64,000 nt of DNA from Glycine soja. Its lineage: Eukaryota > Streptophyta > Magnoliopsida > Fabales > Fabaceae. Below are positions 22,523 through 34,268 of the stretch, one piece after another (the first letter of the stretch is position 1; every line of letters begins with the position of its first letter). The position numbers were made by a program, and so were the translations under genes. Under the pieces are notes generated by a model, which saw only the letters and a program-made list of their open reading frames with translations, did not search any database and was not told the DNA's origin. Location of the stretch: assembly GCF_004193775.1 (NCBI RefSeq), contig NC_041021.1, positions 36,405,718 through 36,469,717 on the forward strand, read 5' to 3'.

Positions 22523-23396
22523 GCACTGAGGAGCGAAATGTCCTGGCTGCCCGCAAACAAAACAAGCTCCTTTTTTTCTTGAAAGAAGGATTAGAAGCAG
22601 GAGCACGAGGGATGGGATTAGAAGGAGTAGCGCGTGGGTTATTATATTTGTACTTATTCTTGTTATTGTGATCAGTTTTGTTGACATACCTCTTATGAAA
22701 CGGTTTGTCTTGTACTGTGTTTGCCTTGGCATACATTGCTTAGGTCCTTGTTGCAACACTTTTTGTCTGTATCTTCAATGATAATGTGGGTGATAAGGTC
22801 TGGCAGTGACATCTTTTGTGCTTGTGCTTTAACTGTTGTTTGTAGTCGGTTCGAGACTCTGACAGCTTCTCAATCAGGAATTCAGAAATGAACTCATTAG
22901 GCAAAGAGATGTTTTTAGTCTTTAGGTCTTCCAGCAGCTTGTGGTATTCATTAATTTGTACCTTGATGTCTTTTTCTTCATTCATGGTCCAACAGTAGTA
23001 GTTGGCGATGATGAATCTCTGTCTGACCACGTCCTTGACAATGTATTTGAGTATGAGAGAGTCTCATATCTCTTTAGATTCCTTGTAGGAGCAGTAGACA
23101 TCGAAAAGATCATTAGACAAGGCACTTAACAACATGTGACGACATATCTTATTGGCCCAAACTCATCGTTAAAGTTGACTGGCATCAACAACGGCATTAG
23201 GTTTGGGAGTGGAAAGAGCGAAGACAACTCCATGCATGTCCAGCAAGGTATAAACGTGTTCTTTCCAAGGACAGAAGTTTTGGCAAGCGCAGACCTCAAT
23301 TTTTGAGATGTCAGGCAGTGGCTTGACAACGATTGTAGTCAATGGCATGAGGTTGGAAATGTTGACATTGTTGACAGGTTTTGTAGCTTTAGACAT
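22523..23396 (-). pseudogene. Copia gag
   Basis: It starts at 23396 with MSKATKPVNNVNISNLMPL and passes through VYTLLDMHGVVFALSTP, SKEIWDSLILKYIV, MNEEKDIKVQINEYHKLLED and PNEFISEFLIEKLSES. This is the Copia gag (UBN2-like) capsid. A CCHC knuckle, CFVCGQPGHFAPQC, lies at 22523-22564. Directly after the knuckle the frame joins integrase (ELLGLIHSDL), so the protease and pre-integrase zinc region are deleted. Frameshifts occur near 23165 and 22745. The ATG is only 21 bases from the 5' LTR end, which leaves no room for a normal leader. Confidence 0.88.
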
Positions 23397-23417
23397 GATA
23401 TAAACCTTTTAGATTGT

Positions 23418-24004
23418 TGTTGCTGAAGTCGAAAATCACCAGCATGGTTGAACTTCCTAAAGCGTGGCAGTCACTGACTTAAAAGATTTATCTATGGTGT
23501 CCCATCCAAACCTCCCACAATACAACAGGAACGTCTTAGTGAAGCTAAGGTTACGGAACTTACAAAGATAAACATCCCAGAAATAAAGAGGGAAAAAGAC
23601 TTATAGAAGTAAAGAGGAGGAACAACAATATCACTTGATCAAAAAAAAATTCTCACATACACACTTCTTTTTCCAACATTGAAGAGTGTGTGTAAACAAA
23701 TATTGTTAGTTAAGCAAATATATGATAATATCACAAATGAAAGATATTATCAATTAATTGTTTTAAATGGTCAAAGTAATATTGTTAGTTATCAAAATCT
23801 CCAACGCTTGAAAACAAATTATGTTAGTTATCGAAATTGCACCTAACCATCATTTTAACGTTAATTCATTAACCAAAAATTTGAATAAGTCAAATGAACA
23901 TTAAACCAATATAAAGAAACCTCAAGACAAAGAAATTGAGAGTTATAAATAATTTATAATATTTTTTAGTTAAATCTTTTAAAATAAACATCAAAATTAC
24001 AACA
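23418..24004 (-). repeat. Copia 5' LTR
   Basis: It starts TGTTGTAATTTTGATG on the minus strand and ends at the complement of TGTTGCTGAAGTC. It pairs with 8667-9151. No clear initiator-Met primer-binding site follows it. Confidence 0.8.
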
Positions 24005-24435
24005 ATTTTACATTTTAAATTAGTCATTTACAAAGTAGAAAAAATGCAAAAAGAAACCTGGAGGTGCAGGAAACAACAATCCTTATTGTAGTAGTTGTTT
24101 TCTTTTATCTTGTTCTAATTTTCGATAGTTTGTTGCTTTGAGCACCAGGCATATTGCTTATGCACACAACAATATTATAATATTCCAAAAATACCTCTAT
24201 GTGTTCTTCTTCTTCCTTTTAGCTTTTTCTTTCGCCTTGTTGACTCATTCATTCATTCTTTATGTGTGTTTCGTCGCATTCATTCATTTTTGTGAGAGGA
24301 GAGGTCCATTGTGTCTGCATTGGTTGAGGTGAAAGTTTTACGAAGGTACATTGACAAGTGGTGGTTGGTGTGGTTGTTAACGGCAGAGGTAAGCTACAAC
24401 TTGTCTTTAATAGTTTTATTTTTCTGTGTATAATG

Positions 24436-24526
24436 CTTACGGATTATGAATCCGTAAGTTGTAAAATATTTATAAATTGATAATTCATAAGTTTTATATA
24501 ACTTACGAATTTTTTATTCGTAAGTT
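24436..24526. repeat. Two hairpins in the MULE-1 left subterminal region
   Basis: 24436-24458 is CTTACGGATT, three bases, AATCCGTAAG. 24500-24526 is AACTTACGAA, a short T-rich loop and TTCGTAAGTT. Related GGATTAAGAATCCGTAA and ATTCGTAAG occur at 32325-32410 at the other end of the element. Confidence 0.8.
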
Positions 24527-25010
24527 AATAGTTTTTTCTTTTTTAGTTTTTTAAAAAAATTGTTTTATTTTTTTTTAAAATGTATTTAGTATTATTATTT
24601 TAAATATTTTTAAATATGTATAGTTTGATAATTAATTTGTAAGCATTTGTTTTTTATATTTTGAAAGTGATATTAATTGTAAAATAATTTAGACTTATAA
24701 TTTATTTGAGTTGTTGTGCTTTAAAATTGGTTGTTTTTAGTGTTTATAATTTGATGAATTACAATTAAGTTCAATAATATTATTTATTTTAGTATATATG
24801 GTTAGGTTATCAATTTTTATGTGTTATATGGTTATGAATTTTAAGAAGAAAAACTTGATGTTATTGGTTTTTTAATGTATATGGTTATCAAATTTAATGT
24901 TTTATATTATTAAATGCAATAAAAAAAATAAAAAAAAATTGTGATAGTATATGTATGGTGTGGTTAGGGGTCGCTTGTTTGTCATTGAAACTTTGTAATG
25001 TTTTTTTAAG

Positions 25011-28000
25011 ATGGACGAAGATTAGTGGATGCATGACAATATAATCTCTGAAGAAGTTGATATGAATGAACAAAATGAAGATGAAGCTAGTGTGAAATCA
25101 GAACATGTTGATTGTTCTTATGCCTTCATTACTTCTCAGGTATTAATATATTTTTTTGTTATTAAAGTAAGTTAATGAATGTCTCTTGAAGACTAAAGAT
25201 GTTTGGATTGCATTGTAGGTGTTTGCTACCTGTGATGATGTTTTGAATTAGGCTCGAGTTGTTGCTTATGAAATTAGTTTTGCAGTCGCCATTATAAGAT
25301 CAGACACAAGTGCTGGTATAAGAGGAAGGACGTCATTTGTCTTAATTTGTTTGTGAAAGGAGTGGTCAGTATAGGGTCAGGAAGAAAGATTTGGTAAGAA
25401 CAGATACTGACAGTAGAAAACGTGGGTGTCCCTTTATGCTGCATGGGAAACCAGTGGTTGAAGGCCAAGGATGGATGATGAAGTTAATGTGTGGGAGCCA
25501 CAATCATGAATTGACCAAGTCATTAGTTGGACATCCATACATTGGTCAATTGACTAAGGATGAAAAGATTATTATTACTGATATGACAAATTTAATAGTG
25601 AAACCAAGAAATATTCTACTAACGTTGAAGGAGCACAATGCCAATAGTTTTACAACAATCAAACAAATATACAATGTAGGAACTGTATATCATTCTTCCA
25701 TAAGAGACCAAAATGCAAAAACTAATGAAACTTCTTGAATGAGATCAGTATATTTATTGGCATAGATTAAAGGATTAGGATGTTGTACATGATATCTTTT
25801 GGTGTCATCCTAATATAGTGAAGCTATGTAATGCCTGTAATTTGATATTTTTGATAGATAGTACCTACAAAATAAACAGGTATAGGCTCCCGTTACTTGA
25901 CTTTGTTGGTGTCACACCAACAAGGATGACATTCTCGACTGGATTTTGCCTATTTGGAGGGAGAACGTCTAAATAATATTGTTTAGGCTCTAGAACAGTT
26001 TCGAGGTTTTTTTTCTCATATGTGATGTCCTCCCTAGAGTTATTGTTATCGACCGAGATCTACCATTGATGAATGCAGTGAAAGTTGTATTCCCTAAGTG
26101 TACCAACTTGTTGTGTCAGTTTCACATTGATAAGAATGTGAAGGCAAAGTGTAAATCTCTGGTTGGTCAAAAAAATGCATCGGATTATGTCATGGAAGCT
26201 TGAGGGAGTTTGGCTGATTTTCCTTCTGAGGAAGAGTTCAATGACTGCCTTAAGAAGTTTGAAATTGCTTGTTCACCAAGGCCAATGTTTGTTAACTATG
26301 TCAACCAAACATGGATAATTTCCCACAAAGAAATATTTGTTAAAGCCTGTATGAATAAGGTGATGCACTTAGGAAACACAACAACCAACAGGTATGAAAA
26401 TTGTAATCTTTTTTTTTTGCTTAGATTTTAGGACTTAATGGATAAAAATAGTTGTCTTTGCTTTTTTTTTTTTGTATTTCATATGCAAGGTTGAATCTGT
26501 TCATTGGGCCTTAAAATGACTATTACAAAATAGTCATTGTTAGACTATTGACAAGTGCACCAAATTGTCACAAGTAATAAAGTTAAAACGGAAGTCTGGG
26601 TGTCGAATCCATAAGGACTTTGTTTGTACTTAGGTAGGTGAATATATAATTTTTAGGCAATAAATAAATTGCTTTGAAAAGATTGTGAGAAAACAATAAA
26701 TTAAATTGGCATAGAATTAAAATAAGCAATGGAAGAAATTAAACATGAATTTAAATTAATTAAATAATTATAAATAGAAAAAAATGAGAAAAACCAATTT
26801 TATAGAAGTTAAATTCAAAAGATGAGAATGTTAGGAACTTAGCCTACCAGAGCTACTCTTTGATCTAATATTAATGAATTTTCTCTATTTATAATTATTC
26901 TAATTTACACCTGCATCTGCTTATTTACTCTAACCAAGATCCCTCGAGTGAAAGAGCCTAACTTATCTATCTTTTCTCCCAAATCCCTTTGCAGAGATAA
27001 AATAGTTAAATTGCATTAAGAATAGAGATGTATAACAGGCTAAACAAAAATCGACCTATCCCTAGTGATGACTTTATTTAGATACCATTTTCCAATTCTA
27101 TTAGAAAATAATGCTTCTCAACGCTATCCCTAAAATTTACCATGCAAATGGGTGATCAAGCCATAAACAATAACATTAAGCACAAGAAAGGATAATGCAA
27201 AAGGTAATAATATTAAATAAATAGGAAGAGAATTACATCAAAAGTAGTTGGCTGCCAAGTTCCCAATAAAGGGCTTTTAGTCTCTCATTATCATAGGAGG
27301 TTTTACAATTGCAAGAAGGGAACATTTAGTAAAGGGGGAATTGAGAAAGGGAATGTAGGGAAGAAATGACTTCTAATGTTTGTTTCTCCTTCTTATAGTC
27401 TTTGTCTTCTATAAGAAATTGTATTCTCTTAAATTTTTTGTGTTTTTTTCTTCTTCTCTATCTTTCTTTTATAGGTGCTAATCAACTTAGTTTTCACGCA
27501 ACCTTTGCGCTGAGCGAGCTTTCCGTGCTTAGCAAGTATGGTAGTAATCCTCGAGCTAAGCACGTCTCTTTCCTGAATTAGCCTTCACTTTCTTGAATTA
27601 TCTTCCTGACACTAAGCGTGCCTTGCCCGCTGAACCTGTTCATCGTGCTGGATGCCTGGGACACGCTAAGCGCGCCTCTTCAAATTTCCAATTTGCTCTT
27701 TTAGGCTTTACTTTACTCACTAAGCATCATAAATTCATCAACTTTTAATATTTTTTGCACAAAAACTTAAATGATGTTAAAATAACAATTATTTGCACAA
27801 AAAGAAAGAAATAGGAGAGAAAAATTATCAATTCCTATATAATTTAATCCTAAAATATGCTTATAAATAGCAATTATTAATCATGAACAACATGATCACG
27901 CTACAACACACTGAAATTAAGGCATCTTTTGAGACAAGTACACATGTGGTTGGACATGTTTTTAAAGTTACCTTATACAAGAAATTACTTGGCATAGTAT

Positions 28001-29193
28001 CAAGGTATGCTTTAAAACATATTTTTGGTTAGTATGGGTGTGTGAGTTATGCTGGTATTGACAGTTCTCGTTGTGAATGTGTAATGAGAACTACTCATGG
28101 TCTTCCTTGTGCATGCGAGCTAGTTAGATATGTTTTCAGTAGCATAACTTTAGGTGTAATCCATATGTTTTGGCGGAGGCTAAGTTTTTCATACCAAGGA
28201 TTATCTAAGCCCAAAGTCAACATAACCAAAGAGATGAAAATCATATCCAAGCGGTTTGAAGACCTTGATGTTTGTGGTAAAGTTACTCTAAAGAGTAAAA
28301 TTCGAGAAATTGTGTACCCTAATCTAAACTCTATGTGTCCTCCTCCAAAAAAGGTCAAAACAAAAGGTGCTCAGAAAAAATCGATAACCAAACATCAAAG
28401 ATCAACAAAGTGTGATCCATCTTACTGGAGTATGTTAATGCATTACATTTTGTGCAAAATAGTAATTCTTCAATCAAACATAGTGCATTATCATCTGAGC
28501 AAGCAATTCCAAGAAGGACTATGCCGATGTTGGATCAATTTCACCCATGCATTCATAATTCCATTGAAAACATTGTTGATGTCAAAGCTGACGGTAACTG
28601 TGGATATCGTGCAATTGTTGTCTTATTAGGTATGGATGAAGATTCATGGTTGCCAAATGGTTTAATGAGTATATCAACCTACTTGGTGGCATAGACAAAT
28701 TTGAGGAATTAAAATGGTCCCTACTTGATGATGAATTATCCATGGTATATAATTTTTGTTGTTTTATTGGATTAAATTTAGTTTAAATAAATGTAATTAT
28801 AACTGTTACATGCAGGTTACCATGGATAAGTAGATGAATATAATTGACATGGGATATGTGATTGCATCAAGGTATAATGTCATCCTTGTTTCTCTTTCTC
28901 TCCAACAAAGTATGACATTTTTTCCTCTTAGAAGTCAACCACCAACAGATGGTTTTGTATATCACGTAATATGTATGTATGACAATCATTTTGTTCAGGT
29001 AAATGCATGATCATCCTATTTGTTTAATTTATGTATTAAATTGTGTTATAATAATTTGAATAAGGATGTCCTTATGTAACAAGTATTTCTAAGAGATCGT
29101 TGTCCTTTACCGTCAACAGCTTTGTTATGGTGTGCACACTGTGATTCTCAAGCAAAGCAATGGCCTACACCATATATTAGTAGAATGCAATAG
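25011..29193 (+). pseudogene. MULE transposase with SWIM finger and OTU-like tail
   Basis: Exon pieces start at ATG 25011, with a stop at codon 5. The N-terminal FAR1/MULE-type zinc domain reads GCPFMLHGKPVVEG and CGSHNHELTKSLVGHPYIGQ (25391-25738). The DDE core follows: FLIDSTYK and IDRDLPLMNAVK, in shifted frames, then CQFHIDKNVKAKCKSLVGQK. A 1.3-kb solo LTR breaks the exon after LLQNS. It resumes at MNNMITLQHTE (27884), then a SWIM-like CECVMRTTHGLPCACEL (about 28072). Last is an OTU protease-like region: VDVKADGNCGYRAI with the catalytic D and C near 28575-28615, and YDNHFVQV with the histidine near 28980. The gene ends at a stop at 29191. Introns lie near 25141, 26390, 28745 and 29000. 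Inactive. Confidence 0.82.
26538..27883 (-). mobile_element. Solo LTR within MULE-1 transposase
   Basis: On the minus strand it starts TGATTAATAATTGC and ends ATTTGGTGCACTTGTCAATAG plus CTAACA. It resembles the solo LTR at 10126-11812: both end in a TTTGGTRCACTTG block and carry CGCTAAGCGCGC-type motifs (here about 27490-27680). No matching target duplication is visible (GTCAT before, TGAAC after). About 13 codons of transposase, between LLQNS and MNN, are missing, so a deletion accompanied its formation. Confidence 0.75.
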
Positions 29194-29329
29194 TACAAAA
29201 ATTTGTTGATGTTGAAAATAAACTTTGTTAATTTAAGCGAAGATTGAACATTTTGTTACTTATATAACTATCATGTAAAACGATAATATAACACATGCTT
29301 CATTGGACGCTCATATAATTATCTATTTT

Positions 29330-29545
29330 ACTTAACTTTCAAATGGTTTAGGGTTACTATAATACCTAGGGTTTAATGTTACATGTGTTATTAGGGTGTA
29401 GGGTTACTTGAATAATGTGGGGTTTATTGGTATGTAACTAATTAGGGTTTAGTGTTAATTCAATACTCAGGGTTTATTATTATGTGACTAATGTAAGATT
29501 TATGGTTTAATTCACGACCTAGGGTCTAGTGTTTTGAGAGTTATT
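29330..29545. repeat. Degenerate telomere-like TTTAGGG spacer in MULE-1
   Basis: AGGGTTTA, AGGGTTAC, GGGGTTTA or TAGGGTNTA recurs about every 12-35 bases between the stop of the transposase (29193) and the end of the convergent mobile-domain gene (29650). It is much more eroded than the MULE-2 array at 59.8-60.8 kb. Confidence 0.65.
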
Positions 29546-29649
29546 AAATAATAAACATTGTGTAGTAACAAAAATAAATAAAAAGGTTCTCAAATAAAAT
29601 AAAATAATAAACATTATTTAATTATATTGCATACAAAAATCATGTAAAA

Positions 29650-31665
29650 CCTAATAAATCTAAAGGTCTTCATGCTTCGTCGCGACTATACATATACATT
29701 GCATTTTGCAATCACACCTTTGGCGATCCTTAGGCAGTCTTTCGTGATAGTGTATGCTTTTGTACCTTCTATCATTATCCTTAGGTTGAGCATTTGTTGC
29801 AACCTTTCAGTTATTGCTTGGCAAGCCTCCTATGACATTGGCAACAACGGAAAAAGTTTATACTTAATGCATGTTGAAATAAAATGAATAACAAAGTTAA
29901 TTGAAAATATATTTTACCACTGCATGTTGAGGCTGCTCTACAGGATCAGGTGCATCTGTAGGTGCTTCCTACATAGCTTCTACCGCCACTGGGTGCTGAG
30001 GAATATCTGGTTCAATAAATGTGTCATCGTGCACCATAAATGGATGTCTAGGTGGATCCGTAGGTTGTGCCAAACTCATGAAGGGATGAGAAATCATGTA
30101 GAACCACTCGATGTAGTTTGTTGCACATTGTCTAAGCACAACACATATCTGACCCACCGGTGCAAGATATTCAGAAAATTGAATCCATCTATCATCAATA
30201 TCTTCTATGCATAACATTGACGCAGCACAGTGTGAAGGAATGGTCTACACATACCCAAACTGTCGCACAACCCTCTCTGATCGGTGTATAACAACAGATG
30301 GACCCCATCAGATGTGTTCGGAAAACAATGAAATCAACTCAAATTCTCTATATGCACGGTGGTCACCAGAAAGAATCTAGCACACAGCATCAGACGTCAA
30401 TCTATCCAGTCGCTTCCAATACATTGACATTGGTAATGCCTTCCAAGCTTCTAGCAATAGGCACGTGGTTTCCTCTTATCATAATCTTCAGCGGCAAAAG
30501 ACTCAGGAACAGAAGGAAAATGTTCATAGATCCAACACTACACATATTTTGAAAACAAAAAACAAAAATTCGAAACAATAGTCAACATAAAACACATAAT
30601 CGAACTAAAAAATTAAATTCAATTATAATTACCTGTAAGAGTGTGATATATCCTGCAAGTTGTTTGGTGTTACTCTTAGATGCATCATTCAAATTGTCAT
30701 ACATATGGACTAGGGTAGCAACTCCCCATGTGTAGCTTCCACTCTGAGTGAGATCACAAAAGACATCCAAGAATACCACATGCACATGTGTGGCACTCTT
30801 GTTAGCAAAGAGAGTGCAACCTACCATATGCAACAGATATGCTCGAGCTGCTACAATCCATTGTGCGGCATCACATTTGCTACGATAAATGTCTTGCAAC
30901 CACGATAGTCAAACATATGCCACATGGCATTGTACTATCTCAGCTCTTGCAACAAAACTTCATCCAAATGAAAAGCCTTAAAGCTATGGAAGACGCTTGT
31001 GATATGCAGATGAAGCAACGATGCCACATCATCGAAGGTAATAGTCACCTCTCCTACAGGAAGATGGAAACTACTAGTTTCCTTATGCCACCTCTCCGCA
31101 AAAGCTTATATAAGTCCCTTATCGCCAGTGTCCAAGGAACATGTGATCAGAGGACTTAATTATGTGACAGTGACTAAGCCTTCATTCTCTGGAGCAGGCC
31201 TGCCAAATTTTTCAATCTTCCTTCCATGGGAGGATAACTTCAACTCAGGATGTTCCTAAAAATAAAAATTTAAATCGTTTCAACAATAATAACAAATACT
31301 TATGAAAATATTATTTATTTAAAAATATAAATACATCTCTATTCCAAATAGTCACTACAACATGATGAACATAGTCAATAAGAAATTATGTGTCATGGGG
31401 ATCGCCTGAAAAACCCTCGGCATTAGGAACTACATCATCAACAGCTGCTTCTTCAGGTTGTTCATGGACCTCGTCAGTTGCATGATCCACATGTTGAACA
31501 TCCTCAGCAACAAGTGCAGCTTCTTGTTGCCTACGTGCAGATGTTGTGGGCCTTCACCGCTGGAAGCTTCATCCGAATCGCAATTTGCTTCTCTCCCTAA
31601 GGCTCTTCCTATAATCCTACATAAAGTCCAATCCAAATGTCTGATTCTAACCATAATCTACACAT
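29650..31665 (-). pseudogene. Plant mobile domain (MAIN-like) gene of MULE-1
   Basis: The minus strand reads, in order: MVRIRHLDWTLCRIIGRALG (31654), HPELKLSSHGRKIEKFGRP, a stop, then AFAERWHKETSSFHLPVGEV and TITFDDVASLLHL. Next come CDAAQWIVAARAYLLHMVGC, LFANKSATHVHVVFLD, YTWGVATLVHMYDNLND and KQLAGYITLLQ (30899-30640). After these come DDRWIQFSEYLAPVGQICVV and EWFYMISHPFM (30217-29969), and a C-terminus near 29665. This is the plant mobile domain found in MAIN/MAIL proteins and in many MULE and Ty3 elements; its molecular role is unclear. Stops and frameshifts make this copy a pseudogene. It converges with the transposase, as in MULE-2. Confidence 0.82.
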
Positions 31666-32690
31666 TTAAACAATCATAACAACTAAAGTCATCATTCAAA
31701 CAATACTACAATCAATTACTATCTTATAATTGTTAAATAAAAAAATATTTTTAAAATTACTTTTTTATTACTTTTATAAATTTAAATGTATATGGAAATT
31801 TTTTTTCCAAATATATAAACTTCACAACAATAATGAAGTAAATTTAAATTAATGACCAAAATGTAAGTACAATTTTGGTTTTGATTTCTAAAATATGACT
31901 ATTTCATTTTTTAACAAACTACTAACACAACAACTTTTAATTTTCTAAAAAAAACAAAATATTTTTTTTATACTTGCAATCACTATTTATATAAATATTT
32001 TATACTAAAATATACACCACTATATGGATAAAAAAAATTTAGTTACATGTCAAAAATAAATAAACTACTTACATTTTACAAATAAAGAAATAACAATAAT
32101 ATTTATACATGAATTTTTAAATAAACAAAATACTTATTTTTAAAAAAAAACTTCAAAAAACAAATATAATTAATTAAATATAAACACATAAAAAAATATA
32201 AACCAATATTTTTTTCTTATAAAGAAAATTTTAAAAAATAATAATTTATTTCTTTTTATTTATAAAAAATTAATTATATTATTTTATTAATTAATAAAAT
32301 AAAAATAATAATTACTTAAATATATGGATTAAGAATCCGTAAAACACATACAATCTGTATGACTCATACAGATTGTCAATTCGTAAGAGTTATATGGATT
32401 TCGAATCCAAATAACTCAGATACACCCATTTCCAAAGAGATAAAGGAGAGGCGCTTACCGCGACAGCGATGGCAGCAATTGGCTAAATGGTGGCAACAAA
32501 CGCAAACGGCAACAGTAGTGCGACAGGAAGCAAAAAACAAAGGAGGAAGGAGGCACACCACGATGTCATACGGAAAAGAGGGAAAATGTGAGATTTTTAA
32601 AATTTAAGTGAAGGATATTTTTGTTACTTCACATATTTTGTTGAGGGCATAAGTATCTGTAATGAGTGCATCTAGCAACACTCTTTTCGA
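31666..32690. other. MULE-1 right subterminal region
   Basis: Very AT-rich 31700-32330, then a GC-richer block (32430-32580) whose complement ends in GTCGCGGTAAGCGCC, a likely splice donor of an untranslated first exon of the minus-strand gene. The ORFs 32359-32607 and 32376-32561 fall here and show no domain. Confidence 0.55.
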
Positions 32691-33324
32691 TATAGTGAAT
32701 TGTTTCTTTTCTACCCATTAACTTTTTTTCTATCAAGGATTTTCCATGTTAAATCTATTATCTATGTGTTCATTCTTCTTTCTCTATCTCTATTGTGCAT
32801 TATTTATAACAAATTGGTACTAGAGTTAGTTAGTTTTGGTTTCTCGATTATAATGACATCTGTGAAGTACAATATTCCGTTGTAGGATCTCATGACCCTA
32901 GATTTTTGGTATGACAGGTTAAGAACTTAAGATGCCAGTTGTTCTTACATAAATGGGTTTAGATTAGGCCTCAAAAACATAATGATTGTAAAGTAAAGAG
33001 TCATATTCATCTTAATCCGTCAACTCAAATTCTGCAAGATATTTTGGGGAGCTAATTTTTAAAGGGAATTGGTATTATCACCCAAACAGTGAATGATGTG
33101 TGATGAGGGATAGGTATATTTGAATTTTAATTGAAAGATAATTTAGGAATTTTATTTTAATTGTTGGATGTAAAAGAAATTGGATTGGTGCAAGAAAAAT
33201 AACCCAACATACTATGGTCTAACCCAAATTGATTAAACTAGCCCAACTTAATAGCCCTAAATCTTTTAGTGTTTTTTTATCATCCCAATTCCGTTGATTG
33301 ACACAATAATATGTTCATATGTAA
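32691..33324. other. Non-genic DNA
   Basis: No supported feature between MULE-1 and the hAT-like element; ORF 32700-32885 has no recognisable content. Confidence 0.5.
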
Positions 33325-34268
33325 ACATGACAATGGGACAGGATGAATATTGTCTCCCTAATCCCCAACTCCAATTCTCTAACATATTCCCATACTTGTT
33401 CTCAATACTCGATGGGTTAAAATTTATTATCTCATCCCCGTACCTGTTGGATATCGAGTATCTCCAACCCCGTCCCGTACCAGATTTAAATTAGAAAAAT
33501 AATTTTTTTTGTAAAAAAATATTAAAAATGATTTTAGAAAATAAATTAAAAAAAAGAGGGGAAAATTTACCTTTTGCAAAAAGGAAAAGACAATACCTGG
33601 TATCCAATTGAGATGGAGCTTCAAATCGAAGGTGTTGCAAGTAAGAAACTTAGGAATTAAGGCGATGCAAATTCAAAGAGGAAAATTAAACAATATTATT
33701 AATTACAAAAGTTGGTAGATTCATACAAGAGAAAGCAGAATAAGACACGATCAAGAACAATAATAATAAATTGAATTGAGGAACAATGACAATTGAAAGA
33801 GAAACGCGCGCGAGAAAGAGATGGAGAAGAGAGGAATTGGAACAGTGAGAAGAATGAATACCTGAAGAGAGGTCAATGGCAATGTGAAAGTAGAAAGAGG
33901 AGTTGGATTTGTTGAGGAAGTGAGAAATGAAAAAAGAGCCAAAAGTTGTTGCAGCACGGTGGTTTATTGGTGTCGTGGTGGCTTGTGTGGAGGAAGAAAC
34001 GAGTGAGAAACTGAGGAAGCGCGACGCCACATAACTTTTAGGTTTTAGGAATATATAGGATTTTTATTTATGTTATTTGTAAGTGACGAGACAGGTTCGG
34101 GTTCAGGGTCAAGGCGAATGTTAGTAATCTCATACCCGTACCCGTCCCCACTTTTGGTTATCGAGAAAAACCCAAACCCAAATTCATACTCGATTAACTC
34201 GGGTATTACTCGTCAAAGTCAGGACAGATTCAAACGGATACCCACGAGTACGAATTTTATTGTCATGT
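33325..34268. mobile_element. hAT-like non-autonomous element with captured DNA
   Basis: It begins ACATGACAAT and ends ATTGTCATGT, a perfect 10-bp inverted repeat. The adjacent 8-mers ATATGTAA and CTATATAA match at 6 of 8 positions, consistent with an old hAT-type 8-bp target duplication. Subterminal regions are rich in TACCCGTACCCGT-like or CCCGTACC repeats in both orientations. The core (33685-34030) holds gene-like sequence with no transposase. Confidence 0.65.
33862..34030 (-). pseudogene. Possible captured first exon
   Basis: A minus-strand ORF starts at 34030 (MASRFLSFSLVSSS) and is rich in Ser, Thr and Phe, like an N-terminal targeting peptide. A plausible donor (CAG followed by GTATTC) ends it at 33862. 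Downstream intron-like sequence contains a segment (about 33740-33815) that also occurs, in the other orientation, at 52583-52715. The source gene is not identified. It may instead be non-coding. Confidence 0.35.

Larger units (their letters stand above)
8667..24004 (-). mobile_element. Ty1/Copia retrotransposon, minus strand, multiply interrupted
   Basis: Two related LTRs (8667-9151 and 23418-24004) bracket gag, integrase, reverse transcriptase and RNase H segments that run in order right to left. ATTTT occurs directly outside both ends (8662-8666 and 24005-24009) as a 5-bp target duplication. Three later insertions (10126-11812, 11885-18832 and about 19170-20935) split it. Without them the element is about 4.9 kb. 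A purine-rich tract, reading GTGGGAGAT on the minus strand, directly precedes the 3' LTR. The coding region is dead: protease missing, stops and frameshifts. Confidence 0.85.
8547..24098. mobile_element. Foldback MITE split by the Copia composite
   Basis: The DNA flanking the Copia target duplication forms an inverted repeat. The left flank (8547-8594) reads AACTACTACAG, then a TTGTTAGTT block, then GCACCTCCAG and a TTTTTTGCAC block. The reverse complement of the right flank (24044-24098) reads AACTACTACAAT, TTGTTGTTT, GCACCTCCAGG and CTTTTTGCAT. Removing the Copia leaves an element of roughly 210 bp, the outermost layer of the nest. No target duplication was identified for the MITE. Confidence 0.6.
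24137..32690. mobile_element. Mutator-like element MULE-1 with OTU transposase and mobile-domain gene
   Basis: It has a plus-strand transposase pseudogene (25011-29193), a telomere-like spacer (29330-29545) and a minus-strand plant-mobile-domain pseudogene (29650-31665). Both outer regions carry a probable untranslated first exon with a GGTAAGC donor (near 24390 and the complement near 32455). Both also carry GGATTNNGAATCC-type hairpins (24436-24458, about 32325-32410). The extreme ends are only loosely similar inverted sequences, so the limits are approximate and no 9-bp target duplication was resolved. Confidence 0.7.
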
